Shown here in pieces: positions 29,376 to 40,480 of a stretch of DNA of 64,000 nucleotides. How positions within the stretch are numbered: position 1 is the first letter of the stretch; the number at the start of each line of letters is the position of its first letter. A program made the position numbers and the translations under genes. The notes beneath the pieces were generated by a model. That model searched no databases and was not told the DNA's origin. It saw only the letters and a list, made by a program, of their open reading frames with translations. Source of the stretch: Agapetus fuscipes (taxonomy: Eukaryota > Arthropoda > Insecta > Trichoptera > Glossosomatidae); contig OX637342.1 of NCBI GenBank assembly GCA_951799405.1, forward strand, positions 2,480,001 through 2,544,000, in the 5' to 3' direction.

Positions 29376-30308
29376 CGACGTATTAAATTAATTACGTTTG
29401 TAAAATAAATAAACATAAACTATCCATATAAATATCGACTAGGACAAATGGTGTAGCTAACTTTAATTGTAAAAATTAGCTGACTTTAGTCAAAATTTAC
29501 AACTCACACAAACTTCAATTATATTTTCAATTAAACAAATATATTATGCTTAAGATAAATGATTTACGATAATAGGAGTAGAAAGAGGAGACGGTTCTGG
29601 AGGGACCAAATAGACCGCATGAATGAAGGAAGGAAAGCCGGAGTGGTGGCACAAGAGGGAGTTCCACAATGAACAGATCCTAGAACTATAACAAGAGGAA
29701 GAAGAAGAAGAAGAAAATAATTCAAGAATGTGGAAAAACATGAACAGGTGAAAATTATTATTATTTTTACTTATCATCACTTATTATTTCTATTGCATGA
29801 TTGTGATTTTAACAATAGAATCAACGCAAAAAAAAACTACTCCAAAATCAAGGTCTGAAATTTACTTCGGATTCAAAAACCTTGGGTTGCCATTTTCTGC
29901 TTCGAGACGTGAACATTTTTTCTTGGCCCAATCTTGGCGCCTCCAACTCCCGTATTCAAATAATTTCATCTACACTTAAAGAACTTTATATTGGGAACAC
30001 TTTTTATGCATAGATCCTGAAAAACTTCCTCGCGAAACTGCTACTTGAAGGAAATACGTGTTATTATTATTTATTTATGTGCTCACGTGAAAAAAGCCTC
30101 GGAAATAATCTTATCTTTTTTATTTCGAAGTCTACAGGTAACAGTATTTACGATGATTTTTTGGTAAAAAGAAAATAACCTTGAGAATATAATTTATTAC
30201 ATTTAATTTTTTTTCAAATCCTTTTTTATTTATTTTCTGTTATCCTTGCATTGTTATATATTTTTATAAGTGATTTTACAATATATTTTTTAAACTTACA
30301 TTTTTAGT
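29376..30308. other. Spacer with AAG-rich LINE-like scrap
   Basis: 29565-29720 translates in plus orientation to RRRFWRDQI-like peptide and ends in a GAAGAAGAAG run, which may be a LINE tail. This is weak. The rest is AT-rich and unassigned. Confidence 0.3.
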
Positions 30309-30910
30309 TCAAAATTCTTCTTCTCCAGTTTCAATCGTAGGATTGGTTTGCAGCAATATCTTTTACTTTTCTTCTCCATTCTTCCCTGTCTTGTGCGGCT
30401 CTTTTTAGGTCTGCATATCGCTCCCCCAGTTCTTGTTTGCCGTATACGCCAATCTTGTCAAATATGAATTTTTCATTCAGTTGCCTTATGAATCAAATTC
30501 TACACAATCTGAGCTAAGAAAAACAGTAAAACTCGATAATGTGAGAGTTCTTTTAAAAAAAAATTAAATAAATTTCTTGTTTTCATACGACACATTGGTC
30601 CAGTACACATGCAAACATTGCTCATGTAAATTTTTCTCAATGGCGTATACGGCAAACAAGAACTAGGGCAGCGATATGTTGAGCAGCGCACGTCCACCAA
30701 CAGGCCCTCCAGGTACTCCTGGCGTGGGCGTCCCCTAGAGTTGGTCCCCTCGGACATCCCTTCCATTATGGCATGCAAGAGACCTTCTTGTCGTATAACA
30801 TGGCCGATCCATCTTGCACGCCTTTCGGACAAAGTCCTGAGCAGATGCCTTCCTCCTTCGATTCTTTGAAGAACCTCGTCATTCCAGGTCTCTCCAGGAA
30901 ATTTCAAGGT
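30309..30910 (-). repeat. LINE reverse transcriptase C-terminus (family L7), split by RepB
   Basis: On the minus strand, 30907-30678 reads ETWNDEVLQRIEGGRHLLR, RRARWIGHVIRQEGLLHAIM and RGRPRQEYLEGLL up to CSTY. After the RepB insertion (30673-30419) the frame continues ADLKRAAQDREEWRRK to a stop near 30345. The RARWIGHV...RGRPR...AQDR.W.R layout is the usual end of RTE/Jockey-type LINE proteins. The insertion falls between TAT and GCA codons. Removing it with one ATAT restores the frame, so the LINE copy was in frame when hit. Confidence 0.8.
30419..30673 (-). mobile_element. RepB copy 2, 4-bp duplication ATAT
   Basis: Inverted termini CGCTCCCCCAGTTCTTG and AAGAACTAGGGCAGCG, flanked by ATAT (30415-30418 and 30674-30677). 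It lies in reverse orientation relative to 5798-6175, has an intact length of 255 bp and carries no secondary insertion. Confidence 0.85.
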
Positions 30911-30947
30911 TCAAAATTAATAGATCGTAAATTAAACTTTTTCTAAA

Positions 30948-31110
30948 AAAAGGTTGGTTTAAGGCTGATCCTCCATGCTGTGCAAACTTGTTTCACTATT
31001 GCCAATGCCAACCAGGTTTTAGGGAGAGGCGGCAAGAGTTGCAAAGTTTTCTTCATCTGAGGTTTAGTTTATTTTGTATGTAAGCATGCAGCATGTGTGA
31101 GTACGGCCGG
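30948..31110 (+). repeat. RepA copy, 3' part missing
   Basis: Matches the family from GGTTGGTTTAAGGCTGATCC to GCAGCATGTGTGAGTACGG, where it runs into a SINE 3'-module fragment. Confidence 0.65.
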
Positions 31111-31180
31111 CCTCCCTAACATGTAAAAATAAATAGGTATTACTCACAAAACCTCTTCACACTATATGTGTAATTTAGAC
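31110..31180 (+). repeat. SINE beta-module fragment
   Basis: GGCCGGCCTCCCTAACATG and AAATAAATAGGT match the beta 3' module; heads absent. Confidence 0.5.
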
Positions 31181-31196
31181 ACGAGTTAGATCCTAA

Positions 31197-31442
31197 CAGG
31201 GCTATTCTTAGACATTTTAGTCATCGGTTGAGCCCACGCTTTGACAAACTAATGATGCATTTGTATGTAGACTTGTCAATCCAAGATGGCCGCAAGTGAA
31301 AAGCTGATTTGTCTTCATACAAATATTACAAAATTCGGTAGATAAGAATGCCCGTGGTGGGGAAATTTTCAGACCGGACACCATTTATTTGTGAAAGCTT
31401 GGGCTCAACCGACGACGATTAAAATGTTTAAGAATAGCACCG
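31197..31442. mobile_element. Harbinger/PIF-like MITE with TAA duplication
   Basis: Inverted ends of about 50 bp, left beginning CAGGGCTATTCTTAGACATT and right ending TTTAAGAATAGCACCG. Both contain the GGTTGAGCCCA block inward. TAA lies outside both ends (31194-31196 and 31443-31445). A 3-bp TAA duplication with such ends points to the PIF/Harbinger group. No coding capacity in 246 bp. Confidence 0.7.
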
Positions 31443-31445
31443 TAA

Positions 31446-31970
31446 GAGTTTATGGTGTCTGCGGTATAATCTAGACACGCTACAATGATCTTTGGACTCT
31501 TCTACAGCCCTTTTATATAAGGCAGATATTGCATGTAGCATGTGCCATTTACTAAAAGTTATCCATAAGCGAGTAAACAATGTGTGTTTCTTTTAAATAA
31601 ATCTGAAATAAGTCAAAGCCACTTGTTGCAAATAACGTTAGAGAATACACAAAGAAGCATAGTAGATAAACTTCATACAGCATAAAATCTCCCACTTATA
31701 ATCAAAGTAATCTGGTTACTATCACACGGCAAAGTTCTCACCCACAACCACCTGAATTTCAGTCCGCAAAATTCTACGCTGCGTACACCCCATACTAACC
31801 TAGCTTAAAACAAATTCAATTCAAAAAAGGACTTACCCCCGCCCACCCTCTCACAGTACCATTTCAATGAGAAACTTTTAACACCCTACTGACGTCTAAT
31901 AGAAAGACCTGAATCCCGAGTATACAACATTTCATATTTACTCCTCTCGATCGAGTAAATCGAAAAATGT
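31446..31970. other. Spacer, nothing recognised
   Basis: AT-rich sequence without family matches or long frames. Confidence 0.4.
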
Positions 31971-31973
31971 AAT

Positions 31974-32300
31974 CCGGTCGATAGCTCAGTCAGTAGAGTG
32001 CTTGCATTGCATGCCGTGAGCTTGGGTTCGAATCCCACCAAGGGTGTCAAATTATTTCCAGTTTTGATGTTTATTTCAAACCTCGAAATAAAATACCGGC
32101 AAGGTTTTGCAGCCTTCAAAAGAAATGAGTACCCTCAGTACCACCACTTCAACTGAAGTGGTTGTCGTAAGGCCGGCTCTTTTACCTATAAAAATAAATA
32201 GGTTCCACTCTCCACATTTGAAACCCTGCGGGGATAACGCGGCAAGAATTTACACCACATGTGTAGCAGTTGTCTATATTTCTATTCAACATGAAAGATT
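31974..32300 (+). repeat. tRNA-derived SINE with head 2 only and beta 3' module
   Basis: Head: GGTCGATAGCTCAGTCAG as A-box region, GGGTTCGAATCCC as B box (32024-32037). This is the best preserved pol III promoter in the window. The body carries AACCTCGAAATAAAATACCG, then CACTTCAACTGAAGTGG, GGCCGGCTCTTTTACC and CGGGGATAACGC. There is no head 1 or shared core, so this is the single-headed parent form of the beta part. It is not a tRNA gene: the anticodon arm does not fold canonically. Confidence 0.75.
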
Positions 32301-32397
32301 GGCACAAATTATAGCGGATGAAAAGTCGATGAAATTTCTTGAAGGGACTTCGGCACGAAACCGCCCTTTAAAAAAGTCATCAAGTCATCATCATCAT

Positions 32398-32625
32398 TAT
32401 CATCAAACACGTGTAAGAAAGCGCTCACACATGGTACATAAGTTTATACAAATTTGAAATGAACAAGAACTCTGCAACATTTGCCGGCTTTCCGTGAAAC
32501 ACGGGGGCAAATGGAATATTTATTTTACAGTTTAGGGGGTAAGTCTCATAAAAATTTACAAGTCGAAGAATTTATTATCATCAAACACGTGTAAGTTTGC
32601 GCTCACACATGCTGCATGGGTACTA
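32398..32625 (-). repeat. RepA, two tandem partial copies
   Basis: ATCAAACACGTGTAAG occurs at about 32400 and again at 32579. The first unit continues to AATTTACAAGTCGAAGAA; the second is broken after about 45 bp. Confidence 0.6.
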
Positions 32626-33079
32626 ATTACATTAAAAAAAACACAACTCAAAATTTATCTTAAAAGGGTAACATTTGCGTCTTAGTCAATTATCCCATTA
32701 CGCTTAAAAGATCTTAGACTTTGCTCTTAGAGAAACCATTTTCTTTCATTCCTTTTTTTGCATCCCAGACGTCCTCCGTAAGTTTTAAATGATGAAATTA
32801 AAGCGGAAAAAATGTATAATAAAGTTGGCGAGGAGGTGAGTTTTCTTTAAAGTGCAAATTTATCTTAATTATGCAAAGTCAAAAGTTTGCAATTTTGATG
32901 GCAGTCCGGGAAATATCTGAAAAGTTTGTTTCTAAAATTTTATAGCAGCTCGCTCTGCTGCGAGCTTACAGAGTTTGTTTGCGGAGACTACAAATAATGT
33001 CATTCCGAAATTATACTGGTTACATTTTTAACATGCTAAATATTTTTCGTCTTTAAAAATTTGAATTTACTTTAGCGTA

Positions 33080-33345
33080 GGTATAATCTAAAATCTAAGT
33101 TGAAAATGTATATTAAGAATTAAAATTCGTATTAAATTTATGCCCACAAAGTTTGCGCTTACGAATAAGTATGTGTACTGAAAAATTGAAATATGAAACT
33201 AAAATAAAATGGACGTATAGTCGTACACCCTGAACTTTTGATGACCTTCCTTGAAACAGGAGTGACATTCTCATAGTGAACCATTTTTATAGAATTGGAG
33301 TCAGTTTCCTACCAACCTATATAAGTCGAGGAATACAAATAATAT
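33080..33345 (-). repeat. RepA, diverged copy
   Basis: Tail TATAATCTAAAATCTAAG at 33083, 5' end CCTATATAAGTCGAGGAATA at 33320. More diverged than neighbours. Confidence 0.65.
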
Positions 33346-33819
33346 ATATAACGTCTAAGTATAGATATTATATAAAAACAACAAAAGCTTAAAAAGAAAA
33401 TTGATTACAGAAAACTAAAAAAAATATAAAAAGACTTCAGAAGATTTTCTTTATTTTTTCCTTTGAAAAAAAAATACAACGGCTGAAAAAAATTATAAAA
33501 CGGCTTCTTTGCTTATTCATAGCTCTTAAATATTTTTTTAAAAGCAGTTTTTATCCATTTTTGTTTTAAAGTTTCGAACAAAAAGTAAGCAGAGCTGATA
33601 TTGTTCTGTTGAAAAAGAAATTTGCTCCAAAAATAAAGAGTCAATCCATGGATTCCAATGGTCATATTTTTTCTACGACAAATGCTTAGATAAATCACTT
33701 GAACTAAGCTAGATTTACCTTCTAGTTATTTTTCTGAAATTAAAAGCATTCGCTAAAAAATTTCTATTGCCTTGAATAGCCCAATTGAATCAAAAAATAC
33801 TGGCGAAAAAAAAAATAAT

Positions 33820-34090
33820 AATCAATCTAATCTAATCTAAGCTGCAAAGATATATATCATTTAAGATTTATATTAAATGCATTCCCACAAGCAGACATGT
33901 ATAATGTCGCGCTAACACATGCCGCATGTGGACCTACAATATAAAAACCCAATCTCAAATGAACATTAGCCCTGCAACTCTTGCCGTCCTTTCCTGAAAC
34001 AGGGGTGACTTTGGCAAAGTGAACCATTTTTTTACAGTATGGGTGGTCAGCCGCATACCAATCGAGGATACAAATACCTAATCGAGGATA
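33820..34090 (-). repeat. RepA copy
   Basis: Tail of TCTAATCTAATCTAAGC type. The interior is well conserved; the extreme 5' end is replaced by a short direct repeat AATCGAGGAT. Confidence 0.75.
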
Positions 34091-34537
34091 AAAATACAGC
34101 AGATATGACAAATTATTCTAGTAAACTCTTTCAACTGATGGAATAAGATACACTTTTGGAGCTCTCTCTTGTGCATGAATTAAGTCGTCTAAGCCAATTT
34201 TAATGTGAAAGAGAACTTCTTTATCTCTCGCTCTGGCGCTTAGCGCTCCCATTAATTAGAGGAGTGATTTACGGCGCGCGTAAGTTAGTGTTCTTTAATT
34301 GTATAAGCGGCCGCGAGACAATACCGAGGCCCTCGCAGCCCCGCCCATTCTGCCGACTACAATTTCCATCTATAACGCCAAGTGTTTCTCGATGAACTTA
34401 TTACAAACAGTCACATGGTGTTAACACTTTTGTCGTTTTGTAATTTGTAACTTGAGTAATTTTATAGTGGGAACCAATCTCCGTTTCAGCCTACCTTAAT
34501 ACAATTTTTCGTTTGTAAGAAAGAGAAGAATGATACT

Positions 34538-34690
34538 CTGTAACTGTAACTCTGGCATTATTCCGCTAGGGATGGTCAGAGCCTCTGCAGAGTTGCCTCC
34601 ATTTTTTCCTGTCCTGACATACCTATTTCAATTCATTTATATCCATCACCTTTTTCAGGCATTTTCTTCTTTTACGCTCGCTTTGTACAT
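34538..34690 (-). repeat. LINE 3' end, family L6
   Basis: CTGTAACTGTAACTCTGGC, TTCCGCTAGGGATGG and the AATTCATTTATATCCATCAC block match the minus-strand ends at 15465 and 39365. Confidence 0.65.
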
Positions 34691-34854
34691 CCTATTCTTA
34701 CTCTGATATGAGCATGACCACACTGTTAACCGGCAAACGGTCTACATGTAGTTTATTCGAGATAGTTTTTCACTGTTTTGTTGGCATTTACACCTCTATG
34801 CGAAAAGTTGTGGGCACACGCTTCAATTACATATTATGGCCGATATTTTTTTCA

Positions 34855-34935
34855 ATTTTGGGATAACGCAGGCAAGAAGTTACACTATATCTGTAGCTCA
34901 GTTGCATATTGCGTTGCGTATTGCGTTGCGTATAA
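34855..34935 (+). repeat. SINE beta-module tail
   Basis: GGGATAACGCAGGCAAGAAG then a tail of alternating TTGCG and TTGCATA repeats. The TTGCG tail is longest here. Confidence 0.65.
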
Positions 34936-35124
34936 TGTATGTTTTCTATTGCATCTAATAGCAAGTAACCTTTAAAACTGTATCGATCATGAGTCACGTA
35001 GAGATTCCTTTAATCTATTTGTGCAGAGTTCAGAATAGGTCTCACCGGCATCTCCTCGCTGTATTCAACGATACTCTCTACAACGATCCACTTTAAATAC
35101 CGATACCGTATTTATAACATGGCA

Positions 35125-35600
35125 GGGCTGTACTCTGAGTATAAAACATTGCGTAAATTACGCTCAATCGCATAAATAGCAACAAAGTATGAAAACTGTA
35201 TCACACACTAGATGTGCTTTTGTATCTTCCATATATTTTCCTATGTGAACGCGAGGAATTTACGCTAGGGGCACTATACAGAAGACGCTAATGTTAATTC
35301 CCCTCGATTGTGTAAAAAGCAACAAAGTATGAAAGCTTTCATACTCACTTGATGTGCTTTTGTATCTTCTATATATTTTTATATGTGAACCGGAACGAGA
35401 AGAATTTACGCAAAGTGTTATACTAGGGCACTATACAGAAAACGTTAATTCCCCACGATCGTGTAAATAGCAACAAGTACGAAAACTTCATCTCTCACTG
35501 GATGTGCTTTTGAAATTTCCATACAATTTCCTATATGTATACGATCGAGAGTAATTTACGCATTTTTTATACTAGGGGCATTGTGCAGAAGACAGAAACA
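35125..35600 (+). repeat. Tandem repeat, about 145-bp unit, three copies
   Basis: Units start near 35170, 35311 and 35460, each with TAAATAGCAACAAAGTATGA, GATGTGCTTTTGTATCTTCC, GAATTTACGC and CACTATACAGAAGACG. Units differ by small indels. No flanking element explains it. Confidence 0.85.
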
Positions 35601-36229
35601 CAGTGTGTACTAAATACCCCTTAGAATAAAATAAACAAAATACCTACTCGACGGAATACCTAACAAAGAGAAATTTCTGTAATTAAGTGTTTAGTATATT
35701 ATGCTTTACCTTTTTATCTGATGATTCAATAAATTTATCAATGCTTTGTGATACATTACTTAACTTGTACAAAGTATTTCAATACTTAAGGCAATTTTAG
35801 TTACTTTTACCCAGTTATTTATTAAATAAATAAATAAACAAGTGTTCTAATCAACACTTAAATCTCGTTGCTAAGCAGTTTTCTGGATCTGAAATTTAAA
35901 TAGTTGCTTTAAATAAGGTACGAAGTATCTTAGTATTCCATTTAAAAAAGAAGTATACAGGTAAGCTATATAGCCTAAAAAAATCATTTAGTGTAGCTTA
36001 AATGATCGTTAGAAAAATGAATTTCCTGTGGATATATCTACCTATACCTTCATTATTTCTTTACGACCTGTTGTCGGGTTTAGTTTTGGGAAATGATATG
36101 AAATTTTACTATTTTTTTACGACTCATAAAATAACTCATTAATAAGGAACAGCTACTAAATGAGAGATCCTATTTATTATTCTCTATAATTTATGTATAA
36201 TATGCCTAAATTTTTACATTAATAAAAAA
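35601..36229. other. Spacer, nothing recognised
   Basis: AT-rich sequence with no family matches seen. Confidence 0.4.
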
Positions 36230-36361
36230 AAATAACACACTTATTAAATTCGTATCTACAAGCAGACACGTATAAGTTCGCTCTTAAACATGATGTTTAT
36301 GTACTTTAAAAATAAATACTCAAGCTTTAACGTTTTGAACACAAATCCTTTTCTTTATAGA

Positions 36362-36590
36362 TATCCTTTGACTTGTAGGTTGGTATGAGGCTGACCACCC
36401 TTACTGTAAGCAATAGTTCACTTTGCCAATGTCACTCCAATTTCAGGGAAAGTCGGCAAAAGTTTCACGGATTATGTTCATTTGAGGTTTTGAATTTTAA
36501 TTTGTAAGTACACATGCAGAATTTGTTAGCGCAAAACTTCACGTATCCGTTTGTGGGTGTGCATTTAATATGAATTTTAAATCATCCCTG
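36362..36590 (+). repeat. RepA copy, with reverse fragment upstream
   Basis: Plus copy from TTTGACTTGTAGGTTGGTAT. A minus-strand fragment lies just before it (about 36238-36325). Confidence 0.7.
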
Positions 36591-36870
36591 TAGTGCTTGT
36601 TTGTTGTATGTCCATAATAGAAAATCTCATATAAGCTAAGTGTGTATGTGCATTGTGCAATGAACCAATGTGTCTTATAAAAACTGTAAATGTATTTTTA
36701 AAATATTTAAAACAACTTTCACACTATCGTGCTTACGTTTTTTTCTTAGCTCAGATTGTGTATAATGTGATTCTTAAGACAATTTGATTAAAAAGTCATC
36801 TTTGAATAAAATGGTCGATCAGCGAAACAAGCTTTGGAAGGACGATTATTGTACTTTGGATTCACAAAAA
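36590..36870 (+). mobile_element. RepC copy, followed by a fragment
   Basis: Left end CTGTAGTGCTTGTTTGTTG, right end GCGAAACAAGCTTTGGAAGG. A second right-end fragment AAGCCAAACAAGCACTGGG lies at 36890, then a RepA 3' tail at 36920-36950, suggesting an overlapping or duplicated insertion. Confidence 0.65.
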
Positions 36871-37524
36871 AAGTAATCAAATGGTGGATAAGCCAAACAA
36901 GCACTGGGAGGGAAATATGTTGATATATCTTTGCAACTTAGATTATTATAGATGCCGATGATGATGATGATAACAGTCTTTAACATCGATGGTCAGAGAT
37001 CGTAAGGAATCCTTATCTAGGCACTTTTTAATGACGCTCTAACGTAGATAGTAAAGACACATTTTGTGAAGTCATAAACTCTTATTAAGTATGTAATAAA
37101 TATATTTTTCCACCATAAAACGAAGCATAAAAACACATCTTAGTCCTCTTTATGGCGCCAAGAACAAAATGTCATTAAAAGCGTATAAAGATCATTATAT
37201 TCCAACAAATATTGACTCAGCAAACATATACCTGAAACCATGTGGAATGATTCATTAAACTGTGTACTAAAATTACGATAGTAGAAAATTTATTATTTTT
37301 CACCTTTGTCCTCACATATTCTTCCAGATTACATTATTTTGTAACCCATTCATCCCGACTTCCAAGTTACAAAGTTTTTTCTGTTGTTCTTCTCAGGTTT
37401 TTCATATCACCGTAGGTAATGATTTACGGGTTCAATTTAGTAACAACCTGGGTTATTTTATTTCACACAATTTATTTTAAGATTTCGTTCACATTCGGTT
37501 CGAAATCAGATTGTTTTTTACCTG

Positions 37525-37800
37525 TTCAGCTCAACGGCTCTGATGCAAGTCTGTGCTGCAGATAGCTTAAGCCATTTATATAGTATGCCATTAGGACGGT
37601 TCTTGAAACATCGGGAACTGAAACATTTGTGATTTTGCGATTTTGAGTGAACTTTACACCGCGGTCGCTTGAGTACACATTATATCAACGGCTCAGATAC
37701 AAGTCTCACACTACAGACAGCTTTCGCCTTTTTTAAAGCAGGCATAAGGATGGATCTCGAAACATTGGGAACTGGAACATTATAGATTTTGCAAGAATAT
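37525..37800 (+). repeat. Tandem duplication, about 154-bp unit
   Basis: TCAACGGCTCTGATGCAAGT (37532) recurs as TCAACGGCTCAGATACAAGT (37685). Both continue to GAAACATCGGGAACTGAAAC or its variant and end in ATTTTGC. Identity is roughly 75 percent by eye. Confidence 0.8.
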
Positions 37801-37984
37801 TCGAGCAAATACAAACATAATTAAGAAAAAATACAGGTAAAATTATTTCAGCACCTTCACAAACTTACATAAACACACTCGCACCAAATCACACAGACAC
37901 ATAATTGCACATTCGTAAAAGTACATTCATTATTCATTTCACTTTCATTCACCATCCATCACCAAATGTAATTTGTTGTATTTG

Positions 37985-38250
37985 TTCCTTGAATTATAGG
38001 CTAGTATGCGGCTGACAACCCATGCTGTAGAAAATGGTTCAATTGCCAATGTCACCCCTGTTCCAGGGAGCTCGGCAAGAGTTGCAGAATGTATGTTCAT
38101 TAATTTTAGATTTGGGTTTTTATATTGTTAGTCACATGCGGCATTTTTAAGCGTGAATTTATACGTATCTGCTGTGAAAATGCATATTACTTGAATCCCC
38201 TATGTAACATATCTTTGCAATTTAGTTTAAATTAGATTAGATCCACGCTT
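37985..38250 (+). repeat. RepA copy, diverged
   Basis: TTCCTTGAATTATAGGCTAG to the TTAAATTAGATTAGAT tail. Confidence 0.7.
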
Positions 38251-38337
38251 CACTTTCATACATTAGTGTCGGTAATTGATCTATGTTAAGAATAAATCTT
38301 TACATAAGGATGCAGTATCCAACAGCTAAGCTTGTTC

Positions 38338-38463
38338 TGGACTGGGCGCCGTAATCTGGTATTGCTATGCGTCCCGCCTACCGCAGTGGCAATGGGCGGG
38401 ATTTTTACCGCCCAAGCATGTCTCTGAAACCGCCCATGCCGCTCTCTTAAGGCCGCCCAGTTA
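38338..38463. repeat. Possible short inverted-terminal element
   Basis: GC-rich 126-bp block bounded by ACTGGGCG and its reverse complement CGCCCAGT. No target duplication established. Confidence 0.35.
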
Positions 38464-38559
38464 GATATAAATTAGAACTGCCTACCATCACTTTATTGTT
38501 CTCCTTCACGACAGATTTACTGCGATTCCTTCTCGCATATCTTTGTCATTTATTTCGGG

Positions 38560-39080
38560 ACGGGTAATAAAATGAGCGCTGTCCATACAGTTAAGTGTGC
38601 TTGCTTTATTTAAGTAAAAATGTTCTAATATTCTTCTCTCAGTCCAAGAGGAAGTAGGCCTCCTCCAATCCTCTCCATTCATGTCTATCGGATGCTGTGT
38701 TAAGCCATCCTCTGCCTGCAGTTTTCTTGAATGATCAAACAAATATCGTTCAGCCACCTCAGTTGGGGTCTCTCCGCTCCCCGCTTCCCGCTTGGACATT
38801 CTAGGCCGCCACTAGACGATCATTTTCAGCCACCTGCCATTGTCTTGCCTTGTGATGTGACTAGCTCAATGCCACTTAAAGAAAGCCACTCGCTGTATGA
38901 TATCATTGACACCAGTGCATCTTCGGATCTCCTGGTTTGGAACCCTGTCTCTGAGACTGATTCTCAGCATCCTTCTTTTAATAGCTCTTTGGCACGTCTT
39001 CAGTCTGTTGGCGCTATACCGAGTGAGCCCTTTTGTTTCCAAGCCATAGGTGGATATTGGACTCAAAGACCTAGCGTTTC
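38560..39080 (-). repeat. RTE-like LINE C-terminal remnant (family L4)
   Basis: The minus frame 38866-39066 contains STYGLETKGL and KTCQRAIKRRMLRISLRDRV followed by PNQEIRRCTGVNDIIQRVA. Frameshifted continuation gives ASHITRQDNGRW, a GWLNTASDRHEWRGLEEAY-like segment and the stop region. This matches the RTE-type insect endonuclease-reverse transcriptase C-terminus and the plus-strand copy at 26165. Confidence 0.75.
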
Positions 39081-39364
39081 ATGTTAACAGATTAACAGTT
39101 TATTCATATATAATCATTAATAATTGTGTTGCTCATCTCATCATAGGTTATTGGAAGCACGCAAGGCTCAAAAACCTTGCGTTTCAGGTTAACAGGCATT
39201 TTCGTGTCATTAAATTCGTTCAAATACCTCGAAAAAAAATCAATCACAGGGTGCTAAAAATCATCTAACATTGCGAAAAAAATGGTTTTCCTATTATTTT
39301 TTTTTGGCTTACATATTACAAACATGACCCATTACTTTGTATCTAGAAAATTTCACGTTCTTTT

Positions 39365-39660
39365 CTAACTGTAACTTTACATTTGTCACCATTCTGCTAG
39401 AAGTAGCCAGAGTCTCTGCAGAGCTGTCTCCGTTTATTCCTATCCTTACATACATCTTTCAATTCATTCATATCCATCACCTTTTTCATACATTATTTTT
39501 TTTTACATTCACATTGTATATCCCATTCTTTTACAATCTCTTCAATCTGATCACCCCGTCCTCTTTTTGGTCGTACCTTACCTCTTTTTCCTTTCTCACT
39601 TCCTCTGCACTTGTTTTTATTTCAAAGGTATCTGGATTCAACTTCGTCACTTAACAGCTG
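39365..39660 (-). repeat. LINE 3' end, family L6 (longest minus copy)
   Basis: The minus strand holds about 95 degenerate codons ending with the GATTCTGCTAG... 3' signature shared with 15465 and 34538. The plus frame 39337-39654 is its shadow. Confidence 0.6.
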
Positions 39661-40024
39661 TCCTAAACAACTTGTAGGCTTACTACATCCACATAAACAA
39701 ACCGTGTTAGTAAGTAGTTGTAAGTTTTCATCTTGTTTTTGTTTATCCCGCGCATTTTTGTGATTAAATGTAGGCTTTGGTCTTTACGCGCTTCTTCCGC
39801 CATAAAATATTTCGTTGGATTTATTTCGCCAAAGATTTATCGTTCAGATTTCGTTCACTATTAAATATTGCAGTCGCCAGTTCTTAGTGATTTTCATAAA
39901 AAAAAATCTACAAATGTGCAATAAATTCCCTAAAACATCATTGAATAACTGAGCATATAATCAAAGTTGGCAATCAAGGAGTTATTTTTTAGATGATTAT
40001 AAAAGCGAGATTGTAAATGACGTC

Positions 40025-40310
40025 AACCTATAATATATCTATAATAATCTATAATCTAGGTTGCAAAGATATATTCATTTAAAGCTCTCAGATGTATGCC
40101 CACAAACAAACACGTGTAGTTCGCGCTTACAAATGCTAATTGTGCACTTACAAGTGTTACAACTAAAATCCAAACCTCAAATGAACATAAGCCCTACAAC
40201 TTTTGCCGACCTTCCCTGACACAGGGGTGACAATGGTAAAGTGAACCATTGTTTACAGTATGGGTGGTCAGCCTTATACTAACCTATAAGTCAAGGAATA
40301 CGAATAATAA
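40025..40310 (-). repeat. RepA, full-length copy
   Basis: Good copy with tail at 40030-40060. The 5' end is followed by ACGAATAATAAATA, which also follows the copy at 45065. That extends the likely element end beyond the TCCTTGACTTATAGG block. Confidence 0.8.
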
Positions 40311-40319
40311 ATACCTACA

Positions 40320-40480
40320 GGGTGAGAAAGAGAGAGAGGGACGCGTGAAGAGAGTGATGGATGTTGAGGAGATGAGACGTGTGCAAGGACAGATCAAAGT
40401 GGAGACACATCCACGAAGGTAGTGGCCACCCGTAACGAAATAGCAGCTAGATGCAGATACAAGTACAAGAGAAGATTACG
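40320..40480 (+). repeat. LINE 3' end, family L6
   Basis: Reads KRVMDVEEMR, then frameshift and the CATCCACGAAGG, GGCCACCCGTAACG end, directly next to RepA. Confidence 0.65.

Noticed and set aside
31974..32045. tRNA gene
   Set aside because: A and B boxes are good, but the anticodon arm does not form a proper stem and the sequence continues into a repeated SINE body. Same for heads at 7685, 7910, 22000, 59980 and 62262.
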